Below are positions 25,601 through 33,730 of a stretch of 64,000 nt of DNA, piece after piece. This DNA comes from Lytechinus pictus. Taxonomy: Eukaryota; Echinodermata; Echinoidea; Temnopleuroida; Toxopneustidae. The stretch spans positions 14,830,217-14,894,216 of the forward strand of contig NC_087261.1 in assembly GCF_037042905.1 (NCBI RefSeq), written 5' to 3'. Position 1 is the first letter of the stretch. Each line of letters begins with the position of its first letter. The notes beneath the pieces were generated by a model that saw nothing but the letters and a program-made list of their open reading frames with translations, ran no database searches and was not told the origin of the DNA. The position numbers and the translations under genes are program-made.

Positions 25601-27733
25601 CATATATTTGTTGTTCCCCTCCCCCATAGTACAACGGATATAGAATAGTTATAAAATAAAATCTTGATTTGTGTATTTTGTTTGGAAAACGTTTACAGAG
25701 AGTGTAAGGTAATATAATATCAAATTGTCGTTGGCCATTTATCATCACAACACAGGCTGGTGAAGATAGGTGGGGCACGGATGAGAATGTTTTCAACCGT
25801 ATCCTAGCAACGAGAAGCTTCCCACAACTTAGGGCAACATTCCTCGCCTACAACGGAGTAAGTTGATCTAATATTTACCTGACGATGACAATATTGACAA
25901 TGGTGACGAATTGATGGTTGCGGCGACGGTGTTGGTGGTGGTGATGGTGGTGGTGATGGTGGAGGGAATGATGTGATGGTTATGATGGTGGCGTTGACGA
26001 CGATGATGATCGTGATAATCATATCCGGGAATCATAGCAACTTACGATGACCAGTCATAATGATCGTAATCATGGGAGTTCTAATAACGACGACTATGAT
26101 GATGATGATGATGATGATGATGAGGGTGATGATGATGAGGTTGATGATGATGATGATAATGATGGTGATGATGATGGTGGTTGTGATGGTGATGATGATG
26201 GTGATGATGATGACGATGATGATGATGATGATTGTGATGATGATGATGATAGTGGTGGTGATGATGGTGGTGATGATAATGAAGAAGGATGTCATTAATA
26301 TCAAAGCATTGTTTGCAATGACTATTTTGATGAAATGACATTCATTTTGATTGAATATACCGAGAAAAGATATTGACTAAGCGCTAATCACAATTTCTTT
26401 GAATCATACGAGAGTAGAATGAAAAATAAAATGATTTAGTATATCTAATTTTCAGATTGCAGGTTGTGATATTGAAGATTCGATCCGAGACGAGTGCATG
26501 GGTGACCTTCAGGATGGCTATCTAGCTATTGGTATGTCACTTAATTTTCCTTTTTTTATTCATTCTAAACCTTTCCCCATCTTGTACCTCCCCCTTTTAT
26601 GTTTTCTACCCCAGCCCTTACTTTTTTCTACTTGTCTGTTGGCATCTACTTATGCACACTCAGCTACAGTTTAATAAACGAAACCGACACCAAACCAAGA
26701 TATAATATTGTTCTGTGAAATGCTGTTTTTGTCAGAGGGTCGTGGGTTCGAATCCTACTACATGCGTTTACTTTATTTATCAATAATAAGTATCCATATG
26801 GTGTTACTCTCAACCCAGGTGAGGTAAATGGGACCTGGTAGGTCTTTATTCTATGAAACGCGTAACAACTGCTCAGATCACAGCGCGGGTATCACGGAAC
26901 AATACTCCGCTGTGCGGTGTCGTAAAAAAAATTGCTTTCTTGCCGTAACTGACGATTTCTCAATTTTCCCCATTTTCTTGGCAGTAAGCCGTGCTCGTGA
27001 AGTAGGCCAATACTTCGCAGAGCGTCTCTACGACTCCATGAAAGGAGCTGGTACGGATGAAGATAAACTCATCAGGATCGTCATCTCTAGATCAGAGGTA
27101 AGATACTTTTCTGTTTTTTTCAAAAATGCATTCCAGCGCGGCCTATACCGTCCTTTGGCAAGGCATTAATCCACACTTTGCCACTCTTCACCCAGGTGCT
27201 ACAATCCTGTAAGATGAGAAAGTTACTGTAGCTTGTCAAGCATTTTGTGGGCCTTATTGGCGGTTGGTTTGAATATTCCCCAGGGAGTGGCGGATGTGGA
27301 TATGTTATATGCGGGAATATCTGACGGAATCCGATGACCGGGATAATAATAAATATGTTAGCGCCTTGATACATACAATGTAGGCCCATGTGTTTAGCGA
27401 ATTAAAATATCGAATTTAATAATGTTTTTTTTTTAATATAACAAGTGTATGTTTTCAAAAAGAAAACCATGATACCAAAATGATATTACAGATGAAAAAA
27501 TGTATAATGTACTATACATTATACTTTATGCATTTTATGATTTCAAATGTTGTATCAAATATATATGTTGTTTAAATTTTGTTTTGACAATGCAGATCGA
27601 CCTAAAGCGTATCAAGATTGCCTTCTTTGCCAAGTACGGCCAGACCCTCCACGCCTTCATCGAGGACGACTGCGCAGGTGACTTCAAAAAGATGCTGCTC
27701 GCTATCCTCCACGGCGAGAACGACGAGGAATAG
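9141..27733 (+). CDS. Annexin gene 1, A13-like, four repeats (13 exons, 342 aa)
   Basis: Predicted cytosolic Ca2+-dependent phospholipid-binding protein. Exons: 9141-9161, 16232-16282, 19116-19191, 21112-21206, 22358-22471, 23122-23178, 24127-24160, 24619-24698, 25047-25118, 25756-25857, 26456-26531, 26985-27097, 27596-27733. All introns are GT/AG and the joined frame is open to TAG. After a ~32-residue tail come four annexin repeats. Each has the GxGT or WGT loop with an acidic cap exactly 40 residues after the second loop glycine: G50/E90, G122/E162, G207/E247 (repeat 3 with GEDRWGTDE), G282/D322. So all four type-II calcium sites look intact. The repeat-4 entry [17 protein letters not shown] resembles vertebrate annexin A13 as I recall it. 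Gene 2 is a tandem paralogue. The extra exon 2 is the least certain part; the core is secure. Confidence 0.95.
9608..9682 (-). mobile_element. 75-bp tRNA-Leu-like SINE head (copy 1)
   Basis: On the minus strand it begins GGTGCCGTGGCCGAGTGGTC and ends in a complementary GGCCGCGGCACC, with a T-arm-like GGGGTTCGATCCCC. The anticodon arm is not convincing. A second 75-bp copy at 47454-47528 also shares about 45 bp of 3' flank (TTTAATYGAC), so these are SINE copies and not tRNA genes. Confidence 0.6.
9718..10140. repeat. CAAT/CATT tetranucleotide microsatellite
   Basis: About 420 bp of CAAT and CATT tetramers in alternating blocks, in intron 1 of gene 1. The open frames through it (strings of NQSI and HSFI) are products of the repeat. 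Confidence 0.95.
12816..13079 (-). other. unrecognised 87-codon antisense open frame
   Basis: An open frame of ordinary complexity (contains [20 protein letters not shown]) lies antisense in intron 1 of gene 1. It is not made of simple repeats and codon use looks plausible, but I do not recognise the protein and see no splice context. It may be a retroelement remnant or chance. Confidence 0.2.
13229..13464. mobile_element. mariner-like MITE with ~36-bp inverted ends
   Basis: The left end CAGCGGTGCTCAAAAGTTAA continues to GTGAACCCCACCAGAAA. The right end is the near reverse complement (TTTCTGGTGGGGTTCACTAA to AGCACCACTG). The 236 bp body is non-coding. The CAGNGGTGCTNAAAA terminus resembles Tc1/mariner ends as I know them; flanking TA dinucleotides are not clean. 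Confidence 0.6.
13512..14091. mobile_element. TTAA-flanked palindromic MITE (GGTCC family, copy 2)
   Basis: TTAA at 13508-13511 and 14092-14095 bound a 580 bp palindromic element. Its left arm begins AGGGATGA and its right arm ends CCCGGACCATCCCT. The interior matches the copy at 2115-2705 arm for arm, including ATGAATATTCAT-type phrases. Confidence 0.75.
14306..14566. mobile_element. GTGGCGTA-ended G/C-run element (copy 1)
   Basis: Left end TTAGTGACATAATGAACCAA and right end CTGTACGCCACTG are decayed inverted ends. The interior has TTGCGAGCGAGC, a pyrimidine tract and a C-run. The same order recurs at 32475-32755 and, in part, at 31021-31233. Confidence 0.55.
15936..16040. repeat. short tandem ATTGGATTGATAAC repeat
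   Basis: Three tandem copies of about 14 bp (ATTGGATTGATAAC) are flanked by related ACAATAATATTGGATTGATG phrases on both sides, in intron 1 of gene 1. Confidence 0.7.
16232..16282 (+). CDS. annexin gene 1, exon 2 (extra in-frame cassette)
   Basis: A 51-nt exon, phase 0 on both sides, encodes [17 protein letters not shown] after a strong pyrimidine tract and cag, with donor CTG|gtatgt. Gene 2 has no counterpart. Because exon 1 also joins exon 3 in frame, it could be skipped. Confidence 0.7.
16440..16655. repeat. GAT trinucleotide array in intron 2
   Basis: Two blocks (about 16446-16500 and 16600-16655) of GATGAT with GTT and GAC interruptions, separated by non-repetitive sequence. Confidence 0.85.
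18051..18448. mobile_element. GCGACAATTGCTC inverted-repeat element carrying a nested MITE
   Basis: The outer element's left end has GGTGACACGAAATTTGCTCC and TGCGACAATTGCTC. Its right end has GAAGCAATTGTCACCGG. A second inverted-repeat element, 18107-18318, lies inside it (ends GGGGTGTTGCAAGAAA and TTTCTTGCAACGCCCC, with ATCAATCGCAA arms). Confidence 0.6.
19116..19191 (+). CDS. annexin gene 1, exon 3 (start of repeat 1)
   Basis: 76 nt, residues 25-49 plus the first base of codon 50. It contains the repeat-1 helix A ([18 protein letters not shown]). The phase-1 donor is GCAG|gtaata. Length and phase equal gene 2 exon 2. Confidence 0.95.
19205..20950. repeat. GAT/GAC/AAT array with ~435 bp higher-order period, intron 3
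   Basis: About 1.75 kb of GATGACGAA/AATAAT triplets. The marker phrase AATAATNTTGATGTAGAT recurs at 19411, 19848 and 20283, and as a variant at 20664, giving spacings of 437, 435 and 381 bp. So it is a tandem higher-order repeat, not a uniform microsatellite. Long open frames on both strands (for example 19593-20564 minus) are by-products of the triplet period. Confidence 0.9.
21112..21206 (+). CDS. annexin gene 1, exon 4 (repeat 1 calcium loop)
   Basis: 95 nt, residues 50-81. It completes the GAGTDE loop and carries [11 protein letters not shown], the conserved helix B/C region. It ends FGK in phase 0 at donor AAG|gtagga. The length equals gene 2 exon 3. Confidence 0.97.
22358..22471 (+). 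CDS. annexin gene 1, exon 5 (repeat 1 end, repeat 2 start)
   Basis: 114 nt, residues 82-119. It contains the repeat-1 acidic cap E90 within [11 protein letters not shown] and the repeat-2 helix A ending RAAMK. Phase 0 on both sides. The length equals gene 2 exon 4. Confidence 0.97.
22487..23005. repeat. GGT/GAT trinucleotide array in intron 5
   Basis: About 500 bp of GATGATGGTGGT on the + strand, starting ~15 bp after the exon 5 donor. Poly-His and poly-Met frames across it are repeat artefacts. Confidence 0.95.
23122..23178 (+). CDS. annexin gene 1, exon 6 (repeat 2 calcium loop)
   Basis: 57 nt, residues 120-138, [19 protein letters not shown], phase 0 on both sides, donor GGG|gtaagg. The length equals gene 2 exon 5. 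Confidence 0.97.
23319..23584. mobile_element. hAT-like MITE with 7/8 TSD, intron 6
   Basis: Flanked by GATCAAGA (23311-23318) and GATCGAGA (23585-23592). Ends are CAGTGACGGATCCAGG on the left and GAGTCCGCCCCTG on the right, beginning CA and ending TG. The 266 bp body is non-coding with a C-run. Confidence 0.65.
24127..24160 (+). CDS. annexin gene 1, exon 7
   Basis: 34 nt, residues 139-149 ([11 protein letters not shown]) plus one base. The phase-1 donor is ATTG|gtgaga. This tiny exon is conserved in length and phase in gene 2 (exon 6). Confidence 0.95.
24619..24698 (+). CDS. annexin gene 1, exon 8 (repeat 2 cap)
   Basis: 80 nt, residues 150-176. It contains [12 protein letters not shown], with the acidic cap E162. 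Phase 0 donor GCA|gtacgt. Gene 2 exon 7 is 3 nt longer. Confidence 0.95.
25047..25118 (+). CDS. annexin gene 1, exon 9 (linker before repeat 3)
   Basis: 72 nt, residues 177-200, [20 protein letters not shown] and ELFD. It follows a long CT tract. The RDE and acidic linker is typical of annexin repeat 2 to 3 junctions. Gene 2 exon 8 is one codon shorter. Confidence 0.95.
25495..25562. mobile_element. right-end fragment of a TTAA MITE
   Basis: TTTTTCTCTATTTTTGTTCA, then AATCAACATTTTGCTGGG and ATTGACT, resembles the right arm of the elements at 8227 and 44181. The left arm is missing. Confidence 0.4.
25756..25857 (+). CDS. annexin gene 1, exon 10 (repeat 3 calcium loop)
   Basis: 102 nt, residues 201-234. 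It starts [10 protein letters not shown], the tryptophan-containing repeat-3 loop known from annexins A5 and A13, and ends [10 protein letters not shown]. Phase 0 on both sides. The length equals gene 2 exon 9. Confidence 0.97.
25900..26290. repeat. GGTGAT/GATGAT array in intron 10
   Basis: A GGTGGTGAT block (25920-25985) and a long GATGATGAT block (26090-26285), again with GAT on the coding strand. Confidence 0.9.
26456..26531 (+). CDS. annexin gene 1, exon 11 (repeat 3 cap)
   Basis: 76 nt, residues 235-259 plus one base. Acceptor ttttcag was chosen over a second cag 7 nt downstream, which would break the frame. It contains [11 protein letters not shown] with cap E247. Phase-1 donor. Confidence 0.95.
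26735..26835 (+). mobile_element. truncated tRNA-headed SINE
   Basis: CAGAGGGTCGTGGGTTCGAA carries the B box. CTCAACCCAGGTGAGGTAAA then matches the SINE body at 38384 and 51187. The 5' part is missing and an ACGAAACCGAC fragment precedes it. Confidence 0.55.
26985..27097 (+). CDS. annexin gene 1, exon 12 (repeat 4 calcium loop)
   Basis: 113 nt, residues 260-297. It contains [20 protein letters not shown] and ends RSE at donor GAG|gtaaga. The length equals gene 2 exon 11. Confidence 0.97.
27160..27365 (+). mobile_element. degenerate SINE fragment in intron 12
   Basis: TTAATCCACACTTTGCCACT followed by CTTCACCCAGGTG, and a later CCGGGATAATAATAAATATG with GCGCCTTGATAC, follow the order of the SINE body and tail at 38257-38560. 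Confidence 0.4.
27596..27733 (+). CDS. annexin gene 1, exon 13 (C terminus)
   Basis: 138 nt, residues 298-342 and TAG at 27731-27733. It starts [18 protein letters not shown] and includes the repeat-4 cap D322 in [11 protein letters not shown]. It has an acidic tail HGENDEE that gene 2 lacks. Confidence 0.97.
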   Translation: MDLKRIKIAFFAKYGQTLHAFIEDDCAGDFKKMLLAILHGENDEE

Positions 27734-27747
27734 ACCGACATCGATGT

Positions 27748-27779
27748 CTATTTCGAAGGCGCAGTCGACGTCGAAATAG
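27748..27779 (+). promoter_or_regulatory. 3'UTR stem-loop of annexin gene 1
   Basis: CTATTTCGA (27748-27756) and TCGAAATAG (27771-27779) form a perfect 9-bp stem with a 14-nt loop, starting 15 nt after the stop codon. The function is unknown. Confidence 0.5.
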
Positions 27780-27985
27780 TGCATATGATGTGGACATGTC
27801 GGGAAAACAGGAAAAGCTAGGGGGTATTGATATGTATAGTATGCGAATTTATTGAAATCAAGTGACTGGAAACTTTTAACAAAAAATGAATTATCACTTG
27901 ATGATTACATTTATGCTAAATTATCAACATTTAACTGTAACTTTCATGCCGTTAAAAAAAATCAATTACTGGCCATGGATTCAGC

Positions 27986-27991
27986 AATAAA
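27986..27991 (+). terminator. candidate polyadenylation signal, annexin gene 1
   Basis: AATAAA occurs 253 bp after the stop codon, followed by an ACACAC tract. It is the first canonical hexamer downstream of the stop. Confidence 0.5.
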
Positions 27992-28166
27992 ACATACAAT
28001 ACACACACACACACAAGAAAAAAAAAACATCAACAAGAATAACATACATGCTGGTTTTTAAGAAAACATTTTAGATAACAGTGTTGACTTTTTAAGCAAT
28101 ACTAAACTTAACATTGGTGCCTGGCATTGGTATTTCATTTCCAAACCTATGTTGAACATTTTGAAT

Positions 28167-28620
28167 TTGGTTTGGTTTGGTTTGGTTTTATTTCCCGTAT
28201 AAAAATCACAATATAATACATTGCACGAGATATGAGATTAAATATAAATATATAAACATGCAAATAAAAATATACGGATGAGTCACTCTATTCAGAGCCA
28301 TTGACATAATGGCTCTGTCCTTCCTCGAGGTCCAGTGAATATTTTCATATGGGATACAAGAATTTAGAAAAGGATGAATATTCAGCAGTTCATAGAAACC
28401 ATTGTAAAGTAATCTTTTGTTCTTCGTCTTTGTCTATTTTACGTCTATCTGTTTTGTTATTCTTTTGACACCCTCTGTGGTATGTGTCTGAGAAGAACCA
28501 AGAAGTACATAATGGCGATTTCTTATTTTTAGTTATATGTTTCATGTTTCTGTATAATCTTGAATAAAAGCTTTTAATGAGAGTGGCATGTTTCCTTTCC
28601 TCCCACAATGTATTGAGGTA
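28167..28620 (-). mobile_element. probable LINE 3'-end fragment with TTTGG tail
   Basis: On the minus strand the fragment ends in a (CCAAA)n tail (28167-28190 on +). A perfect 10-bp stem with a 5-nt loop lies at 28293-28317 (CAGAGCCATT/AATGGCTCTG). A short open frame at 28390-28608 (WEERKHATLIK) could be a reverse-transcriptase tail, but this is weak. Tail plus hairpin is typical of LINE 3' ends. Confidence 0.35.
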
Positions 28621-29289
28621 AAAAATTATTATTAAAAAGAAACCTCAATGCCACTGAGCCTAACACCTGCTTACAAACTTATGGGTTTTTTTTGTTTTTG
28701 CTTCAAAATTTAAATCTGAGCTAACTGCTTTTTAAATCTTTATTTGTCTTCGTCTTACTATCTAAGCGCTTTACTTTAATTAAAATGTGGTGAAATGTAA
28801 GCCTAAACGTGACTGTGATAAATGCATCGATGAATTATTTTTGTGATTGAAATAATAATAAATAAAAAAAAATCTATCTATTTTTTCTAATGGTTTCGTT
28901 TCTTTTCGGTTTCATGGTTGAAATACAAAAACCCTTAGTCTCAGCATGATACGTTTGGTTTAAGTCAGTGACAGGACCATAAGAAATACAACATATTCTA
29001 TTTAGTTTTATATGAAAGAACAAGGGAAAAAGACAAGGAAATGACATGTGTGTGAGAATGTATAAAGGTTGGTTGACAGATGAGGGTGAGTGTGTGTTTG
29101 TGTATTAGTGAGGTGTGTTTTGAGGGGATGTGTTGGTGTGCGCGTGTTAAGTTTGTGTGTATGGAAAAGAGAGGATATAAAATGTTGTTAGGGTGTACGA
29201 GAGGATGTGTGTGTGTGTGTGTGTATTTATGTACGGGAGTGTGGCTGTGTGTGTTTGACGATGTGTGAATTGACAGGAGTGGGTGTAAG

Positions 29290-29460
29290 TGATGATAGAT
29301 AGATATATAGATATATAGATAGATAGATATATATATAGATAGATATATAGATAGATAGATAGATATATAGATAGATAGATATATATAGATAGATAGATAT
29401 ATATAAATAGATAGATAGATAGATATATAGATAGATAGATAGATAGATATATAGATAGAT

Positions 29461-29531
<71 letters not shown>

Positions 29532-29690
29532 TAGATAGAAAGATAGATAAATAGATAGATGGATGGATGGATGGATGGATGGATAGATAGAAAGATAGAT
29601 AGATAGAAAGATAGATAGATAGATATATAGATAGATAGATGGATAGATGGATGGATGGATGGATAGATAGATAGATAGATAAATGGTTTA
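29290..29690. repeat. ATAG/TA/GGAT microsatellite
   Basis: ATAG tetramers surround an uninterrupted TA tract of roughly 60 bp (29463-29525), with GGAT blocks near 29560 and 29640. The 206-residue minus-strand frame of IYLS repeats across it is an artefact. Confidence 0.95.
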
Positions 29691-29867
29691 TTAAAACAAA
29701 TCAAGACATCATCGCGGCTATTAAGGATGAATTGCGATGTATTTACAAGGTAATAATGACACAACAAATATTGAAAGAATCACCATTATCTTGACAAATC
29801 TGCAGCCCCCCCTATGATTCCAAAGGCAAATTTAGAACAATTAAAAAATGTTTTAGCAGACTCACTA

Positions 29868-30108
29868 CTCATGGTCATACGCAGAGGGGGGGGGGGGGAC
29901 AAGGGTCAGTTTCTCCAAGATATTTTGACAACTTATAGTTTTACTAAAAATTTTCACAAAATTCACAAAAATATATACGAAATCCTTTGATTTTAATTTA
30001 GAAATTGGAAAAGGGCCCCAATGAAAAGGTCTGTCGGTTTTTTTTTCCAAAGAATGTATGTAACTTGCCCCCCCCCAAAAAAAAAAATGCGCATAGCCAT
30101 GATCGGAT
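29868..30108. mobile_element. decayed copy of the 5798 hAT-like MITE
   Basis: Ends are CATGGTCATACGCAG and TGCGCATAGCCATG, and the interior AAAATTTTCACAAAATTCAC is shared with 5798-6019. The target duplication is no longer recognisable. Confidence 0.55.
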
Positions 30109-30149
30109 TCTGGAATTGCAAAAGGGTTGCGTCACATTCGAGTTGATCT

Positions 30150-30660
30150 CCGGGGGGGGGGGGCAGTCAACTGCTGACTTATTTTTATTATTTCCAAACA
30201 CCCACTAAACGAGTTTTTCTCTGTGTGCAAAATATCCCCCTTAAACAAGTTTTTCGCGGCCGTCATTTACACATTTTGGCCCTATACAAGTTTGACAATT
30301 TTCACGACCGTTTTTCCCGTTTCCCAGGCCCGTTCCCATGCAGGATCGTTGCTTACAATTGGGAAGAACCAGAACACTTTTCAGAAACGAAGAGGAAAAC
30401 CCATGGGGAAAAAGCTTGGGGAAATAACATACCCATAAACACGTTTGGCTATTCTTAAAAAAAAACTTTGAAAAAACATACCCTAAATACGTTTGACCCT
30501 GCGATTGACCATTGACCAGTCTTTCAAAACCGCTTTTTTTATCGGTGTTTTTGATACCCTTAACGAGTGCACGCGCGGCCCCCGTCCAAAACTGAAAAAA
30601 CACCCCTTTAAACGCGTTTTTTGGTCACGCGTGTGTACAGCAATATATTTGACAACCCTC
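30150..30660. mobile_element. AAACACGT-phrase element (copy 2)
   Basis: Internally iterated phrases CACTAAACGAGTTTTT, CTTAAACAAGTTTTTCGCG, CCCTAAATACGTTTGACCCT and AAACGCGTTTTTTGGTCACG. These resemble the phrases and the right end of the element at 3844-4372. C- and G-runs lie at both edges. Confidence 0.5.
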
Positions 30661-30670
30661 ACCCCCCCCC

Positions 30671-30786
30671 CAGTAGCGTACCGTGACTCGGAGGAGACAA
30701 AGCATTGGGGGGGCAAAGCATTGTTCACAGACAATGCACTGCCCCCCCCCAATGCTTTGTCTCCTGCGGTTCACGGTACGCTACTG
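30671..30786. mobile_element. 116-bp hairpin element in a poly-C run
   Basis: CAGTAGCGTACCGTGACTCG at the left and CGGTTCACGGTACGCTACTG at the right are inverted ends. They are followed inward by inverted GGAGACAAAGCATTGGGGGG arms and a small ACAGACAATG centre. It is flanked by C-runs on both sides (30662-30670 and 30787-30800), consistent with an all-C target duplication. CA/TG ends suggest a hAT-like element. Confidence 0.65.
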
Positions 30787-31020
30787 CCCCCCCCCCCCCC
30801 GGGGGATTGAACTCAAGAGAGCCGAAAGAGTGTGCTCTCAATTGTCATTATCATACAGTTTATTTCACTTGAAAAGTGCATACATATACATACTATGACT
30901 GCGGCAGCCCGAAGGCTGAAATTCGGCATGCTTATACAAGACATTGATTAATCATATTTTTGACGATTATCTTCTTGTTCCTTCCATCATCAATTCTGCA
31001 TCGTAATGGGAATCTTTTAC

Positions 31021-31233
31021 AGGGGCAGCGCTAAATTGGGAAATTTATATTATATTTTGACATAATATTCAGGGGAAAAAAATCACATCTCACTGTATTT
31101 CCTTTCCTTTTCTTCCTTTTAAAATTTTCCTTTCTCTCGGTCGAGAGTATTTTATTATATATATATATATTTTTTTTTGGGGGGGGGGGGAGGGGAAACA
31201 GCCCCAAACTCCCTCCCCTATTTGTACGCCACT
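31021..31233. mobile_element. GTGGCGTA-ended G/C-run element (partial copy)
   Basis: TTTTGACATAATATTCAGGG, then a pyrimidine tract, a G-run and TTTGTACGCCACTTG at the right end, as in the copies at 14306 and 32475. The left end is altered. Confidence 0.45.
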
Positions 31234-31461
31234 TGTTCAAGAATTACTTTAATTTGTTATTATCCATCTATTCATATCTCCTTGGTAACAAACATAACAG
31301 AACTTAATTACAGAAGTGACTCAATATCTCATGAAGGGTTTTAATTCCCTATTGGAAAGTGAAGACGTCCATTCATGCCATTCAAAGTGGGTATGATTTG
31401 CAAAAATTTCGTATCATTCAGATTTATACATACTCATTTCACTAAAGAGCTTTTTGCCTGT

Positions 31462-31803
31462 CAAACCAGCATCCCCTCTTTTAAATGTGTTCACAGGTCC
31501 TTTTTACGAGCGATAATGTCACACAAACGAATCATGTCGCAGAGTGTGACATTATGCGATGATCGTCCAAACCAGCATCCCCTCCTTTAAATGTGTTCAC
31601 ATGCCCTTTTTACAAGCGATAATGTCACACAAACGCATCATGTCGCAGAGTGTGACATTATGCGATGATCGTCCAAACCAGTATCCCCTCTTTTAAATGT
31701 GTTCACATGCCCTTTTTATAAGCGATAATGTCACACAAACGCATCATGTCGCAGAGTGTGACATTATGCGATGATCGTCCAAACCAGCAACCCCTCTTTA
31801 AAT
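31462..31803. repeat. 106-bp tandem repeat, three units plus a partial
   Basis: Units begin CAAACCAGC/CAAACCAGT at 31462, 31568, 31674 and 31780, an exact 106-bp period with only a few substitutions and no indels, so it is recent. Each unit contains a perfect 12-bp inverted repeat (ATAATGTCACAC at 31513, GTGTGACATTAT at 31544) with a 19-nt loop. It lies 1.4 kb upstream of the gene 2 start. Confidence 0.92.
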
Positions 31804-33207
31804 AGTGATCCAAGACCCCTGCTATTTGGCTATAGGTGAGTGAGACCAAACAAACAATAACGATTCATGTAGTATTTTATGGTGGATTTGCCAATACGTA
31901 TCGGAGCCATTTCGCGTCTGGAGTGACGCCAGAAATTTATATACATTATATGCAATTCTATATCCATAAAACTCGATCGTACAAGTCTTCAGATGTAGGG
32001 AGCATATCCCAGGTCTTCAGGCAGTGGAATCACATTAAGAATTTCAAAGTAATCTTTTTTTTAAACAGTTTCCACGAAGTCTTCATTACAACGTAAAAGA
32101 CGTTGTTGGGACTAGCTTCCCTGCACTGACGTCACCTCGACGCCATCTTAGAGGCTAAAGCCATTGCCTTTGCATGCTTTGGTGATCATGGTGAATTGCA
32201 GTTGGTGCATCTCTGACAACTCGGTTCACGCGTATTCCTATGTCCTCTGAGGGAGGGCGTCTTATTCATAAGGTATATTGATAATAACCTCGTCTAGAAT
32301 GTATAGAGGTTTGAATCTTTTAAAGCGGTTCCATCTATCCAACTCCTTTCACTGAATTATACTTTATTCTGATTAACGCATATAGGGGATCTGCTTGAAT
32401 ACATTTTTGATTCAGCCTCGCCCGGCCGTATGGCAAGCCGTTTTAACATTTAAGCCTATTCGTTATTTACCAAACCAGTGGCGTAATGAACCAAATATTT
32501 TGAGCGGGTTAGATATGGCGTATCGAGTAGAATTTATAAAAAGTTGCGAGCGAGCGAATTAGCGAGCAAAACATCTACATTTTCATTACGAGAATCCAAT
32601 CATAATTATTCAGAAAATAATTATTTCACCCTTCTCTCTTTCCTTTTCTCTTTTTTTTTGTTGTGAAATTTATTTTTTTACTTTTTATCTATTTTTATTC
32701 TATTTATTTTTGGGGGAGGACAAGAGCCCCCCCAGCCCCCAATCTTTACGCCATTGCATTAAACACAGCTGAATGTGGGGAATAGCATACTTGGTCCTTT
32801 GGACTCGGTGAACTCAATGCAACTCCATTCAGATTAATGCATTGAGAAGCGTTTCGCGAGTGAGACATTTCTTTCAACCTTCGATTTTGAAACGGATGAC
32901 CGCTCTGGGTTTTAATTAGTTCTTGCATCCTTTTGTCTCGGTCTAGTGATGAGTACCCATTTACATCCAGAACCCTGCATAGCCTTGCCTCATTTCATCG
33001 AACCTCTCCCTTATTGTGACGTCATGCACGCATTTCCTATACGTGTGTCAATAAAGGTACGGCATATCGAGCAAATTATTAGCTAGCTTGTAAACTCATA
33101 CTCGAGTACCGACAACACTCAACCGGGCTAGCTACACACATCCATCGCAGACCATCAACAGGGTGAATTTCCTTCGCTTCTCTCTTCAAAGTAAAACGAC
33201 TGACAAT
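31804..33207 (+). other. 5' flank of annexin gene 2
   Basis: Contains a GTGGCGTA-ended element at 32475-32755 (left GTGGCGTAATGAACC, right TTTACGCCATTG). The rest is unique-looking sequence, including a probable leader at about 33100-33207. No TATA box is convincing. The ATG context is AATATGG (A at -3, G at +4). Confidence 0.35.
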
Positions 33208-33219
33208 ATGGAAAACAGG
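33208..33219 (+). CDS. annexin gene 2, exon 1 (start codon)
   Basis: Encodes MENR, phase 0, donor AGG|gtgagt. It was chosen because the donor is a perfect consensus and the phase matches exon 2. A different or additional first exon cannot be excluded. Confidence 0.65.
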
Positions 33220-33689
33220 GTGAGTGTATTAAGATACAATTTTAATTTCAGATAAAGATATTCATTTCTAGTGTTCCTCTGTTTGCCAGAGAGTATATCC
33301 TGGCTGTTTTTAATTCTTCAGCACACGTTTTCACCGCTTTTAATGCTGTCAAGATGTATTATTTTTTGCGAAGGGGGCCTTGCACGGTTTTGAAAGAGGA
33401 GGTGGGGGACTGAGCAAAAAGTGGGGGCTATGATCATTTAAAAATGCGTACACAATCAGGTAGTCATGTTATGCTATTGTACATATCAATTAAAAAGTGT
33501 AAAGCCCAATAGCTCCCACCCGGTTCCGTGGTCCGTGTTATGTATGGCAAGCCATTTCATTATATTGTCCGATGTCTTCATATCAAGGCTTCAGTTCTTG
33601 ACAACAAGAATGGTAATTTATTAACAACATTAAATCATTATTGCCATTATTATTATTATTATTGTTATTATTATTATTATTATTATTAT

Positions 33690-33730
<41 letters not shown>

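Noticed and set aside
26463-26531. Alternative acceptor for gene 1 exon 11 seven bases downstream
   Set aside because: It shifts the frame and destroys the repeat-3 SIRDECMGD cap region. The upstream ttttcag acceptor gives the conserved 76-nt exon.
29147-29767. 206-codon IYLSIYLS frame
   Set aside because: Translation of the ATAG/TA microsatellite.
31462-31803. CRISPR-like array
   Set aside because: Units are contiguous 106-bp tandem copies without unique spacers, and the host genome is eukaryotic.
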